From Epiperipatus broadwayi (Eukaryota; Onychophora; Udeonychophora; Euonychophora; Peripatidae), in contig JAQFVV010012529.1 of assembly GCA_028023455.1 (NCBI GenBank), positions 3,350,001-3,414,000 of the forward strand: DNA of 64,000 nucleotides. The letters run 5' to 3'. This document shows, piece after piece, positions 53,235-64,000 of the stretch (its first letter is position 1; each line of letters opens with the position of its first letter). A program made the translations under genes and the position numbers. A model generated the notes under the pieces. The model ran no database searches. It saw only the letters and a list, made by a program, of their open reading frames with translations, and was not told the origin of the DNA.

Positions 53235-54018
53235 TAAACAAAGGCAAAACTCCCCATACAGTAGTGCCACCCTGTGCCAAACAGAGTAATCAATGGATGC
53301 CAGAAGGCTTGTGCATAAAATCCCTATCTAGTGCCTACTCATCCAATATCCCCAGACTAGTTTCTGGCTTGTGGCCATCATCAGTGAGGAGCCTTGGATC
53401 TGAGAGCATTGCACCTAGATCTTAGGATCTAATGCAACCCTCCAGCAGACACCTTTTAACTCTACTTTACTACAAAACTATGAGAATGAAATTGAAAACA
53501 TTGTTAATATCTTCAATCTAAGCTCAATAGCTTATATAGTCATATGGGTCTGAACTCAATTCAGCACCCATACATTTTGGTGTCTTTGGCTCTTAAACAA
53601 CCATAGCCACCACTATCCTTTAACACCAATCCTGCCTAATAGGATAGTGGTGGCTATGGTTGTTTAAGAGCCAAAGACACCAAAATGTATGGATGCTGAA
53701 TTGAGTTCAGACCCATATGACTATATAAGCTATTGAGCTTAGATTGAAGATATTAACAATGTTTTCAATTTCATTCTCATAGTTTTGTAGTAAAGTAGAG
53801 TTAAATGCTGGAGGGTTGCATTAGATCCTAAGATCTAGGTGCAGTGCTCTCAGATCCAAGGCTCCTCACTGATGATGGCCACAAGCCAGAAACTAGTCTG
53901 GGGATATTGGATGAGTAGGCACTAGATAGGGATTTTACGCACAAGCCTTCTGGTATCCATTGATTAGTCTGTTTGGCACAGGGTGGCACTACTGTATGGG
54001 GAGTTTTGCCTTTGTTTA
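53235..54018. mobile_element. large foldback element, 380-bp near-identical arms
   Basis: The left arm 53235-53619 and right arm 53641-54018 are inverted copies, with only a few substitutions and small gaps, around a 21-bp loop. The outer ends are TAAACAAAGGCAAAACTCCC and its complement. Inside, both arms carry CCTTGGATCTGAGAG, GCACCTAGATCTTAGGATC and AACCATAGCCACCAC (or complement). GC content is clearly above the surroundings. It has no open frame of note. The high arm identity suggests recent origin or repeated gene conversion. The transposon superfamily is not identifiable from the ends. Confidence 0.92.
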
Positions 54019-54528
54019 CAACAAATTATGTGCTAGTATAGATGGTGATCATGTGATGTTTGATGGTTTAATACGAGTTTAAATAATCTGTAAATGAATC
54101 TCACTGAATCCTTCATTTTGTAAACCCTATTAAATCTAAATGTACACTATCTATGATCTAAAATAAAATGTAAATTATTCTTTTGAAAAATATATGAAAA
54201 TATTCACACATATGCATAAAAAATCATACCCTAAGTAAAAGTCCGTTTTCATTATCCATTGATTCATTGTACCTTTTTTTTTATTGTCAGTCCTGAGATG
54301 TAGAGATGAGTTTATTTCAGAGAAACGATAAGTTGAACTTTCAATGTTTCCTTTCATTGGCAATAATGTTCAGATAGAATAATCCGTGAACTTTAATAAC
54401 AGTTTTTTTTTCTTTTTCATTTTTAAAGAGAGTGGAATTTAACTAGCCTTTTTATAATATAAATTAATCCAGTCAATCCTGAATATTTTTTTAGCTTGTA
54501 ATATAGTATCCATCCAATACAATGTTAG

Positions 54529-54738
54529 TTATATTCGGATTTTTAAACTTGGAATCTCTTTGTTTTTAAAAAAATAGCCGATTTCATACAACACCTTTTT
54601 TTCTTTTTTAAATAGGTTTCCCTTCTCACATTTTTGCTGTTGTCCTCTCTGGAACTCCTTCACCAACTTCCATTCGAATGAATGGGCAGACAATTTAAGT
54701 TTCTTTTCTTCCATATTTTTATAGTTTAACAGTTTCAA
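54529..54738 (-). other. minus-strand open frame, possible exon, not recognised
   Basis: A 69-codon frame whose middle part (KLSAHSFEWKLVKEFQRGQQQ) has a protein-like composition unlike the AT noise around it. A TATAAATA box lies upstream on the same strand at about 54840-54847. A GTGAGAAG donor-like site follows the QQQK codons near 54634. It could be a first exon transcribed divergently from the plus-strand exon that starts at 54864, or a chance frame inside that gene's 5' region. No family assigned. Confidence 0.2.
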
Positions 54739-54863
54739 AATTATTGAAGAATTCTTTTATTTAAAAGAACACTGAAACATGTCTTCTTGGCAATGACAAA
54801 AAAAGATGAGAACTCCCTCTTACAGTCCTTTCTGGCTATTTATACCATACTATTTCTGACATT

Positions 54864-54954
54864 ATGGCTGTCATAACAACTGTTGATATTCACCCAAAGC
54901 TCGATCGCAAACGATATGTTCCAGTGTTTTCCTGCTTTGTTTTGCAAGTGCGAT
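54864..54954 (+). CDS. probable first coding exon of a second gene, not recognised
   Basis: The ATG at 54864 has A at -3 and G at +4, a good start context. It opens 30 codons (MAVITTVDIHPKLDRKRYVP, then VFSCFVLQVR) ending one base into a codon at a perfect donor, GTAAGT, at 54955-54960. The segment has several CpGs (CTCGATCGC, AACGATATG, GTGCGAT) and balanced codons, unlike the AT-rich flanks. Together these are the signs of a first coding exon of a host gene on the + strand. I do not recognise the protein. Following exons, which must start with two bases completing the split codon, were not found by eye up to 64000 and may lie beyond the window. Confidence 0.45.
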
Positions 54955-54960
54955 GTAAGT

Positions 54961-57900
54961 TTAGAGAAAAATGAATACATTGAAATGAAATCTAAGTTTG
55001 ATTTGATTTTTACTTTATTTTTAAACCAAAATAAAGAATTAATATTACAACCTTGTTATCTTTTATAAATATAAATAATTTACATATGTTTTTTAATATT
55101 TTTAAAAAAAATTAATTTACAAACAAAAATATCTGACATAAAAACATTCAATTATATGTAATAATGTTACTATGGTAACTGCAGTAACAGAAATAAAAAT
55201 ATGAAATAATACTGATCCTATTCAAGTAAACTTTTATATCATACTAAATTATTTCCAAAATTTATTTATTTGCCTATATGTTTTTCTTGAGTTTGATTAT
55301 AACGAATTTAGTATTTTGAAGCTAGAATTAGCAGTAAACAATACTATTTAAAAAGCTTTAGGCTGCTATGGTTATCAATTTAAACTTATATTTTCAAGAT
55401 CCCCCATTATCCATTTATCAAGTAAAAGAAAAACCAAACGATCAATAAACTTCTTTATTTTTTTATTATTAAATACTTTGATGATTAATCTAAATATTCA
55501 CAATATATATAAAATTCTATGGTATATATATTATTTTCTACACTTATATATATAAAAAAGGGAATAAAAAGTAGGTCACTAAACTAATTCAAATAAAAGT
55601 TTTTATATCATTCAAATGTAATCTATCGTATATATATTTCTACATATATTTAATTATATAAAACAATAATAATAATAAAAAAAAATAAAACTAATTCAAT
55701 ACTCACAGAATCCTGGCTAAACATTAGCATCAGTTTCAAATTTGAGTCCAGTTATGAAGGCATCAGATGTAGATAAAAATGACATTCTTTTTTCTTTTTG
55801 ATATAATTCTTTTTTTTGACTGTTGTTTCTAATTTTTTTTTATTATATAAGTTTCTAGAAAAAGAGTGCTCATAAACGCACATCTGTGATTAGATGTAAA
55901 TATCAAGCTGTAAACAAATGCAATTCGATGTAAAAAATGATTAACAGTTATTAAATAATAATAAAAAAAAATTAAAAATTGTATTTTACAAAAACCATCA
56001 TAAAAAATCCAAATTTCGTCTTAGAAAAAAAAGTAATACCTCAAATAAATGAGAAAAAGATAGTGGATCGAATGGTCTAAGACCTATAAGTGTACTATTT
56101 ACCAATTCTGTGCAAACTCAGTTGAAAGTAAATTTTTGAACAGGTATTCTTAAGGGCTCTTTGGACTCAAGGAGTTTATTAAGTAAAAAAAAGTCTCTTT
56201 GAATTTTATATTTACGAGAATGTTTTCAATATTTTACCTTGCAGTAAAAGGTGCTAATGTATGTTAATTACTACCAAAGATGCAGTAGACAAAAGGCATT
56301 AGGAATTTGAAAAACTTTACTAATTAATAAAATAGATACAAGATTAACTTGTCATTAAAATAATCAAAATTGTTATCAGCAAAATATGTTTTAATTAAAA
56401 TTTAAAAATAAATGTATATGGCTTTAAATTTAATATTATAAATTTATATGTGAAAATATTAAGTGTTTAAAAAACTTTAGTAATATTGTAAATTAAATCA
56501 AATATGATATGTGATTTTCTATGTGAGCAAAGAAATAAATAAGTTTATTAAATCTTCAATTTTGAAGTTTGTTTTAAAATAAATGACCAATCAGGATTAA
56601 GAGATTGTTAATGTTTATATCACTGCTTAATAAAAAAAAAAAGCAGACAATTTAAAAAAAAAACAAACAGATAAAATAACTAGAAGTGACAGTGATCATT
56701 AATTATCGTGAAGTTTTTAAATATATTTAAAGTTTGATTTTGAAATTTCAGAAACATAATAAATATTGCGAATATGTATAAGTAAAATATAGAATAGTAT
56801 AAAAATACCATACTTCATCAAGAGAAAGGTTTTGACTTCTGTTGTTCATTCACTTTGAGATAAATACATTGCTTAAAACAAAATTTCTACCATGATTACA
56901 AGAAAAATGCTTCTTTTAAATCCCATACTGGAATATAGATGGGCTAAAATTTTTGGAAAGATACTCATAACTATTGATGTCTGTTTTACTTATTTTAAAA
57001 AGTACTTAAAATTAATCAATTATTTGATTAATAATAGACCCGATTTAAATCTTAAAAAATTATTAATTAATGAAATATTTTGTAAAAACAAAGAAAACGC
57101 TGCTTGTTATAATAAACAAAACTATTTAAATAAGAAGAATTAAGCATATTTTATAGAATTAAGATAATGATGTTATAAATAGTAAAAAAACGTTATTAAA
57201 ATACAATTGAATTGATATATGAAAACCATATAATAAGTATCTAGTATCATACAAGTAAAATATTTAAATTGGAAGAAAAAAACTTATAATTCTTTAAAGA
57301 TTTTAAATGATTGATAAACTTTTCCTATGATGAAGTATAGAATGAAGGATAAGTGAAGAACTATATGAACAAATTAATCAATGAAAATTGCTCATATATA
57401 AATTGAAATATATTATAAATGTCTAGAATTATATGATTAGATTTATTAAATATAATTCATGAACAAAAATTTAATTTTGGTATAAATAAATATGTTCTTA
57501 TAATGAATAGTATAACTTTCCAATGAAAGATTTAAAAGGAAAACGTTCAAAACAATAATTCACAAAAAGAATTTGTAAACAATAATCTTAGTGAATGAGC
57601 ACAGATTAAAAATTAACCTTATGAAATTCCAAGATTATTAACTTTTAGTTCTATATAGTGCTACAAAACATTAAACAACATTTATATATATACAAGTTTT
57701 TGTTATGGAAAATTTTATATTTACTTTCATTGTGATTAGGGAAGAAGTAGATAGGAAATTAAAGTAGTTTCTTTCAGTGAAACTCTTGATATTCTTTGGT
57801 TGTCAAAGGAATTAATACATGTCAATAATATTAATGTGTTTAGATTTCAAATGTAAGAAAGAAGAGAACTATGGATGTATTTATTGAAAAAAAAAAAGAA

Positions 57901-58074
57901 TTCATTTGGTTTATATTAATGGTAATATTTGTTATCATTTGGATTCATAAAAAAAAAAATTTTTTTTTAAGGTAAAATATAGAATTAAGATAAAATTAGT
58001 TTTTTTAAAAAAGATATTTTAACTTTCTATTTATATTATGACTATGTTGAAGATATTAAAAGTAATAGAGTATG
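54961..58074. other. AT-rich non-coding stretch
   Basis: Sequence of A and T runs with no recognised gene or repeat. If the exon at 54864 is real, this is its first intron. The open frame at 56892-57143 (83 codons) is Ile, Lys, Asn and Leu rich, as expected from random AT-rich DNA. Confidence 0.6.
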
Positions 58075-58080
58075 ATATAT

Positions 58081-60260
58081 TATAACGGTCCAAAATGAAG
58101 TGGAAGAAGCGTGTCTTTATGTATCTTTATTTAATCTATATCTGAAATATAAAAATAATAAAAGCCACTGCCAGTAATTGACACACAAACAATATTTATT
58201 TATGCACATATATAATCATTTTAAATTTGAGGAATAACATTTATTATTTAGCCATGCATTTGCATAGAGTCAACAGCCTAAAAAGGACTATGATTATGGA
58301 GCTGCAAGGGCTCCGAAAGCACTAAGTCCATAAAATAGAAGCTTACTAATAATAAACTTAAAGTTTCACCTCAGCTATTAATTTTAGCTTTTCAGTAATA
58401 TTAACTTTTAATTTAAATTATTATTTTAAGATTTTAAATCATTCACACAGATGAAATTTATATTTATTTTAAGATTGTCGAGTATGAATAAACTACATAG
58501 ATTTGCATTAGAAAAGAAAATATTCTATCCTTATTTAACCTTAGGCCAAAAGTTCGCAGTTAAACCAACGTCAATCCATCTGATATATTGATGTATTCAA
58601 TGTAACATGAATACGGCAACACAAAAATCATACTATCAGGAATGTACCTCTGAACAGCAGGGTTAAGAGAAGAAATTGTTTCTCACCCAGAACAGGAATG
58701 TGACGTCTGTCAGGCAAGAAAAACAATAAAAAAGAAAACTCCATAGGAAGGGACTGCGGTCCTTTTTGCCAACTTACGATCCCATCCATAGGCAAAACAG
58801 GAGTTTGTGGCATATACAGCGATTCTGCATGTAGCGAATCTCATACTACATCTACTAATTATACCAATATATCCAATCCATTGACCCAATTCAACTACGG
58901 AATGAATAACCCAAGATTACCCTCCCCTAATATAACTTTACAAATCTATATAGCCATTCACGCCCGACTTAAATTTAACATTTATATAAATTTGCACAGA
59001 TGGATTTATAAAAGTTTGTTTTTTAATGTTGAGCATAGATCGATTACATAGATTACATGCTCAAAAACATTTCAAAACAAACATAAATGATCAAAATATA
59101 AAGTCATTGAGGTAATTGCAGAGGGAATTCACAAGAAACCCAATAGCATTCATCATAAGATGCCACATTAACACCAATAACTAAAAAGACATCCGAATAA
59201 ATACATTTTAGATATTCAACATAAGATATCATTATTTATCGAATGACTATATATTTTAATCAAATATGAAAGCAAAAACATAATTAAATGTGAACGAATC
59301 TATGCAAGCTTCTATGCCCAACTTAAATTTAATGCATTTAGTAATTTATACAATATTAATAAATTAAAAAAAAAAAAAGAAATTAAAATGGAAAAATTTT
59401 TTTTTTAGCAAACTTAAATGTATAAACTTTAAACATTAATTATCAATTTGAAATCTGAAAGTCAGATAAGAGTTCATTTTAAAACTTAGGTTCTGAATAT
59501 TTAAAGCTTGAATGAAAGTTCTTAATTATTTTTAAATTTTAAAATTGTTCAGTTCAATAGCTTACAGTAGAAGAGTCAATGGTTCTTGGTGCCAATTCCC
59601 TTGATGTCCCCATTGGAAGATCGGTCTGATATTCTGGAGGTGGCCTTAGCTGGTTCCATTCTGATATCAGTCATTTCATCTTTAAAATAGAGAGAGAAGG
59701 TGATATGTGCGTCCTATCACAACTCTCAAAAACAATCAAGCTGCCACTGTCAAACTGTTTTAATCTGAATTGTTTTCCTTTTATAATGATCCTCCGGATT
59801 CAATGAACAAAAGATGTCGCTGTTTCATTTTTTCATTATGGTCTGGGCCTTTATTGCTGCTTCTATATTGGACAAGCTAATTCTTTTCATTCTCTTATCT
59901 ATATCTTTCCTCTGACTTTTTAATTATATAAGAGCCCAAAGGGCTAGTTTGCTTTTCAATTAATTTATAAAACAATCATTTCCATTTACTGAGATTATAT
60001 ATAAATCTTTTTACAAAAATCTTTTATCTTTACATCTTGTACTTTTTTATAAAAAAGTACGTTCAAATACTTTTTTTATTCATTTATTTAAAAAAAGAAA
60101 TAATTTTTAAAGTTTTGCATCTGTGCGAATATATATACGTATACATGTTTAACAACTCTTAATTTTTTTAGCTTTTAGTTTTTAATAAATTTATTTTTAT
60201 TTGCAAACTTAAAGTTTTTTATTTTAAATTAATGTAATGGCATATTTATATACCGTTACA
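58081..60260 (-). repeat. 3' LTR (left copy)
   Basis: 2180 bp. It matches the right copy over roughly the first 900 bp and the last 540 bp. About 160 bp after the leading 175 bp (from about 58253, CATGCATTTGCATAG) are absent from the right copy, and the middle (about 59000-59700) has no obvious counterpart there. The LTRs have therefore diverged by insertions and deletions as well as substitutions. Confidence 0.75.
59777..59790 (-). promoter_or_regulatory. LTR TATA box (left copy)
   Basis: On the minus strand the sequence reads ATCATTATAAAAGG, a good TATA box about 480 bp into the LTR. The same sequence is kept in the right LTR, in agreement with minus-strand transcription from U3. Confidence 0.5.
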
Positions 60261-60780
60261 TATCAGTAAACTTCCTCAAAAAACAAAAACATTAAAAAAA
60301 AAGAATTTACTTAGTGTTAGTAATTACGTTACACAAATTGATTATATATGGAAATTTCAAAAAGGACAAAACTTTTTTTTTAAAAGACAAAACAGTAATT
60401 ACTCACAAATATAATGATAAAAAAAATTATTGACTGTTTATTCTTTACTACCAGCTAAATTTCTGCCCCCTCCCTTCCAAGTTTCTTTTCTTCTACTTTT
60501 AAGTATTAATTAGACACGTCAAAATGGTTGGATTTTGAACAAGACTTTTTTTAAAAAAATTGATTTATATTAATTATTATGTTTTATTCCTCGCATTTAT
60601 TTTTACATATGCACAATTTTTCTTACTGGCAGTATCTTTAAAACAAAATTCAAAGTATAACTTTACGTTAATACAAAAAAATATATACTAATTTCAGAAA
60701 CATATTACTGGCTTAATTCATTTTTAAAATTCTCAGGGTATTGATGGTTTATTAAAAATTGCCCCACGTTGGGCGTCAAT
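60261..60780 (-). other. interior of the LTR element
   Basis: 520 bp without an open frame. On the minus strand it holds the primer binding site at one end. A purine tract (GGAAGGGAGGGGGCAG, near 60465-60480) lies about 200 bp from the 3' LTR. Close to the LTR itself only a short GAGGAAG near 60270 could serve as a polypurine tract. Confidence 0.6.
60761..60778 (-). other. primer binding site, tRNA-Lys type
   Basis: The minus strand reads TGACGCCCAACGTGGGGC, two bases after the LTR end. From established knowledge, TGGCGCCCAACGTGGGGC is the complement of the 3' end of tRNA-Lys(1,2), used as primer by many Gypsy-like elements and some retroviruses. There is one mismatch in 18. The position and length are those of a real primer binding site and fix the orientation of the element. 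Confidence 0.85.
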
Positions 60781-62941
60781 TATAACAGTCCAAAATGAAG
60801 TGGAAGAAGCGTGTCTTTATGTATCTTTATTTAATCTATATCTGAAATATAAAAATAATAAAAGCCACTGCCAGTAATTGACACACAAACAATATTTATT
60901 TACACACATATATAATCATTTTAAATTTGAGGAATAACATTTATTATTTAGCTTTTAATATTAACTTTTAATTTAAATTATTATTTTAAGATTTTAAATC
61001 ATCCACACAGATGAAATTTATATTTATTTTAAGATTGTTGAGTATGAATAAACTACATAGATTTGCATTAGAAAAGAAAATATTCTATCCTTATTCAACC
61101 TTAGGCCAAAACTTCACAGTTAAACCAATGTCAATCCATTTGATATATCGATGCATTCAATGTAACATGAATATGACAACACAAAAATCATACTGTCAGG
61201 AATGTACCTCTGAACAGCAGGGTTAAGAGAATAAATTGTTTCTCGTCCAGAACAGGAATGTGACATCTGTCAGGCAAGAACAATAAAAAAGAAAACTCCA
61301 TAGGAAGGGACTGCAGTCCTTATTGCCGACTTACGATCCCATCCATAGGCAAAACAGGAGTGTGCGGTGTATACAGCGCTTCTGCACGTAGCGAATCTCA
61401 TACTACATCTACTAATTACACCAATATATCCAATCCATTGACCCAATTCAACTACAAAACGAATAACCCAAGATTACCCTCCCCTAATATAACTTTACAA
61501 ATCTATATAGCCATTCACGCTCGACTTAAATTATATCAATGTATTCAATGTAATATGAATATGACAGCACAAATATAGGTTAAGAAAAGAAATTGACTCT
61601 CATCCAGATAGGAATACTATATCTATCTGACGAGAAGGGCAATAAAAAAAACTCCATAGGAAGGGACTGTGGTCATTTTTTGCCGACTTACAATCGCATT
61701 TCATAGTCAAAAGGAGGTGTGCGGCATATACTGCAATTCTGCCCTTAGTGAATCGCGTACTACATCTAATAATTACACCAATATATCCAATCCATTGACC
61801 TAATTCAACTACAGAATGAATAACCTAAGATTACCCTCCCCTAATAAAACTTCACAAATCTATATAGCCATTCATGCCCGACTTAAATTTAACATTTATA
61901 TAATTTAGTTTAATGAAAAACAGAAATCATAATAAAAACCTTAAAGAACAAAAAAAAAATAGAAATGATTTTACAAAAGAAATACATCAAATAAAATTAC
62001 TTATTAATAAATTAAGTTGGTCAGATAGGATTCTATTGCAATTATTTTAAATACGGAACAAGTTTTAGAATTAAAGTTTTTATTGTTTAGTATACTGGAG
62101 TTTTAGAAATATAGTTAAAGCTTATTAGAGTTCATAAAGTTCTTACAGTTTTTAAAAGGTTCATCTTTATCCGTTGCTTGAAATTTTGAACGCGAATTCA
62201 CATGCTGTCGTGAAGAGATTTCTATCCAGTTAGCCGTTTTATTTATTCAACCGGATGTCTTACTTTAGCTGGTCCTCAATGTAGAAAACGATGTCATTTC
62301 TCTTTTTTTTAGCAGAACTGAAGGAATTGAAGAGTGCGTCTTTTCAATCCCTTCTCCTTCAACTCTGCACTAACACATATCACCACTGCTATCACACCTC
62401 TCCAAAAACAATCAAGCTACCACTATCAGGAAACTTTTAATCTGAATTGTTTTTCTTTTATAATGATCCTCTGGATTCAACGAACAAAAGACATCACTGT
62501 TCCATTTTTTCATTATGGTCCGGGCCTTTATTGCTGCTTCTATATTGGACAAGCTAATTCTTTTTATTCTCTTATCTATATCTTTCCTCTGACTTTTTAA
62601 TTATATAAGAACCCGAAGGGCTAGTTTGCTTTTCAATTAATTTATAAAACAATCATTTCCATTTACTGAGATTGTATATAAATCTTTTTACTAAAATCTT
62701 TTATCTTTACATCTTGTACTTTTTTATAAAAAAGTATGTTCAAATACTTTTTTTTTATTCATTTATTTAAAAAAAGAAATAATTTTTAAAGTTTTGCATC
62801 TGTGCGAATATATATATACGTATACACGTTTAACAACTCTTAATTTTTTTAGCTTTTAGTTTTTAATAAATTTATTTTTATTTGCGAACTTAAAGTTTTT
62901 TATTTTAAATTAATGTAACGGCATATTTATATACTGTTACA
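60781..62941 (-). repeat. 5' LTR (right copy) with internal tandem duplication
   Basis: 2161 bp. It contains a block of about 350-370 bp present twice in tandem: about 61160-61530 and about 61540-61890, sharing AATGTAA-ATGAATATGAC, ACTCCATAGGAAGGGACTG and TTACCCTCCCCTAATA. The left LTR has the block once. Open frames at 61011-61226 and 61360-61578 on the + strand lie in this repeat, antisense to the element, and are not considered genes. Confidence 0.75.
62454..62467 (-). promoter_or_regulatory. LTR TATA box (right copy)
   Basis: Minus-strand TATAAAAG equivalent to the one at 59777-59790. In this orientation it is the copy that would drive transcription of the element. Confidence 0.5.
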
Positions 62942-62947
62942 ATATAT

Positions 62948-64000
62948 CTGTATTTAGTATTGTATTTTGTAATTAAAGAAATATTGCTCATAAAAAAGTA
63001 TAAATTATAGTATTCAATAATACATTGAAGAATGTTGTTATTCCTAAAGAAAGCTTAATATGATCTCATAATTTAATATAATAAAATATTTTGTAATATA
63101 ACATTTATTATGTTATTGATATTTGTTTTGTATTATTAGTTGCTTTCATAGAAGTTCATATTCACGATTAAGGATGTATTGGGCCCTCATTTTATTTATA
63201 TTGGAAATGATATTTTATAGTGATAGTATTTCTTACTGGAAAAGTATATTAGTTATAATAGTGTCAAGAAAAATTTTGTTTAATCTTGATGCGATTAATA
63301 GTGTATAATTGGTTAACTCTGGTAAGAGGCCAATGGTTTAGTAAGGTAAGTAACCAATAATATTCTTGTAAATATTATAGACTAATAAGCCAGGATGGAA
63401 AAAAAGGTTATTTCATATCAATGTTAATAAAGGCCTTTAGGTTACATCTATCTTAATTAATTGATTCATTAAACCTCATTGGATAACACACACTTAATTA
63501 TTTTATGAAACTATGCATCAGGATGGATAAATCATTTGCATTTTATTATTCTTATAAAAGATTAGATCTTGTGCCTTCAAAATTGGAAGAAAAGAGAATC
63601 ATATAAGTCATAATGTTCATGTACAAAGCAAATGGCCAGTTCTGTAAATAGTTATGTAATTTAAATAATACCATGAAATGAAATCAAATAAAAATAATCA
63701 TTTGAGCATAAAATGTTTTAATGATATTGGTAAATACATGGAATAAAACTATTTTTTTAAGTTTATAATTTATATTTAATATATTTCATTTAAATAATAA
63801 ATATAATTTGAGTGAAGAACTATATTTAAAAAAGATGAATATACAAGAAGAATCAAAACAATGATATCTTAAGTATTGATGTAAGATATAATGTAAATGT
63901 GTTTGATAATATATTAAGGAATTGTATTTAAGAAAATATTAATGATATAAAACATTTTTTAACATGATATTTAATGAAGGTATTTGCAAGATAAGAATTA
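62948..64000. other. AT-rich non-coding stretch
   Basis: No gene, RNA or repeat recognised. The 61-codon frame at 63123-63308 has no supporting feature. Confidence 0.6.

Larger units (their letters stand above)
58075..62947 (-). mobile_element. non-autonomous LTR retroelement, long LTRs and 520-bp interior
   Basis: Two direct repeats of about 2.2 kb (58081-60260 and 60781-62941) flank only 520 bp. On the minus strand each repeat begins TGTAAC and ends in GTTATA, with an inverted GTAAC/GTTA pairing. Directly after the 5' LTR comes a primer binding site for tRNA-Lys. ATATAT stands on both sides (58075-58080 and 62942-62947) as a possible target duplication, but the AT-rich context makes that weak. 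No gag or pol is present, so movement would depend on proteins from a related autonomous element. The overall plan resembles a LARD or TRIM-like derivative, with the length in the LTRs rather than the interior. Confidence 0.75.

Noticed and set aside
56892-57143. 83-codon plus-strand frame
   Set aside because: Rich in Ile, Leu, Asn and Lys as expected for AT-rich DNA. No homology, no splice context.
61011-61578. Plus-strand frames with repeated CIQCNMNMT and a Cys-rich look
   Set aside because: They lie antisense inside the LTR, appear twice only because of the tandem block, and are broken in the other LTR. No metal-binding fold can be supported.

Overview
The window is AT-rich, intron-dominated DNA from an invertebrate animal. 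It carries the 3' half of one recognisable host gene, a group II p21-activated protein kinase (PAK4/5/6 class, Drosophila mushroom bodies tiny). Four short coding exons on the + strand (684-810, 897-1022, 21113-21247, 35606-35767) join in frame with canonical GT-AG signals. They encode the kinase from before the catalytic loop to the stop codon. The C-terminal wording ([34 protein letters not shown]) looks closest to arthropod mbt from memory, so an arthropod is my best guess, but no search was run. The exons for the N-terminal CRIB region and the kinase N-lobe lie upstream of the window.

The two large introns, about 20.1 kb (1023-21112) and 14.4 kb (21248-35605), are a graveyard of mobile elements. 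The first holds a tandem duplication beside the splice donor, a Tigger-like terminus, a decayed Penelope-like element split by a later insertion, three tRNA-type SINE copies, a decayed Ty3/Gypsy relic, a LINE relic split by a 2.6-kb insertion, a Tigger-type MITE, a small palindrome and a foldback element. The second holds a Tc1-like fragment, a young Penelope-like element joined head to head with an inverted partial copy, a nearly complete but inactivated RTE-type LINE on the minus strand, and a second copy of the decayed LINE family.

Downstream of the kinase stop, 35768 to about 46090 is T-rich and almost free of recognisable transposons. It ends in a good polyadenylation motif and may be a very long 3' UTR. 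From 46.4 to 49.3 kb lies LTR-like repeat DNA. Hairpin MITE-type elements sit at 49879-50170 and 53235-54018. A likely first coding exon of a second, unrecognised gene begins at 54864. An LTR retroelement on the minus strand with about 2.2-kb LTRs and only 520 bp of interior occupies 58081-62941, with a tRNA-Lys-type primer binding site.

I see no CRISPR array, operon, rRNA, intact tRNA gene or prokaryotic system. The observations that most deserve checking are the LTR element with almost no interior, the Penelope inverted dimer with a possible degenerate hammerhead ribozyme, the candidate long 3' UTR and the hidden first exon.
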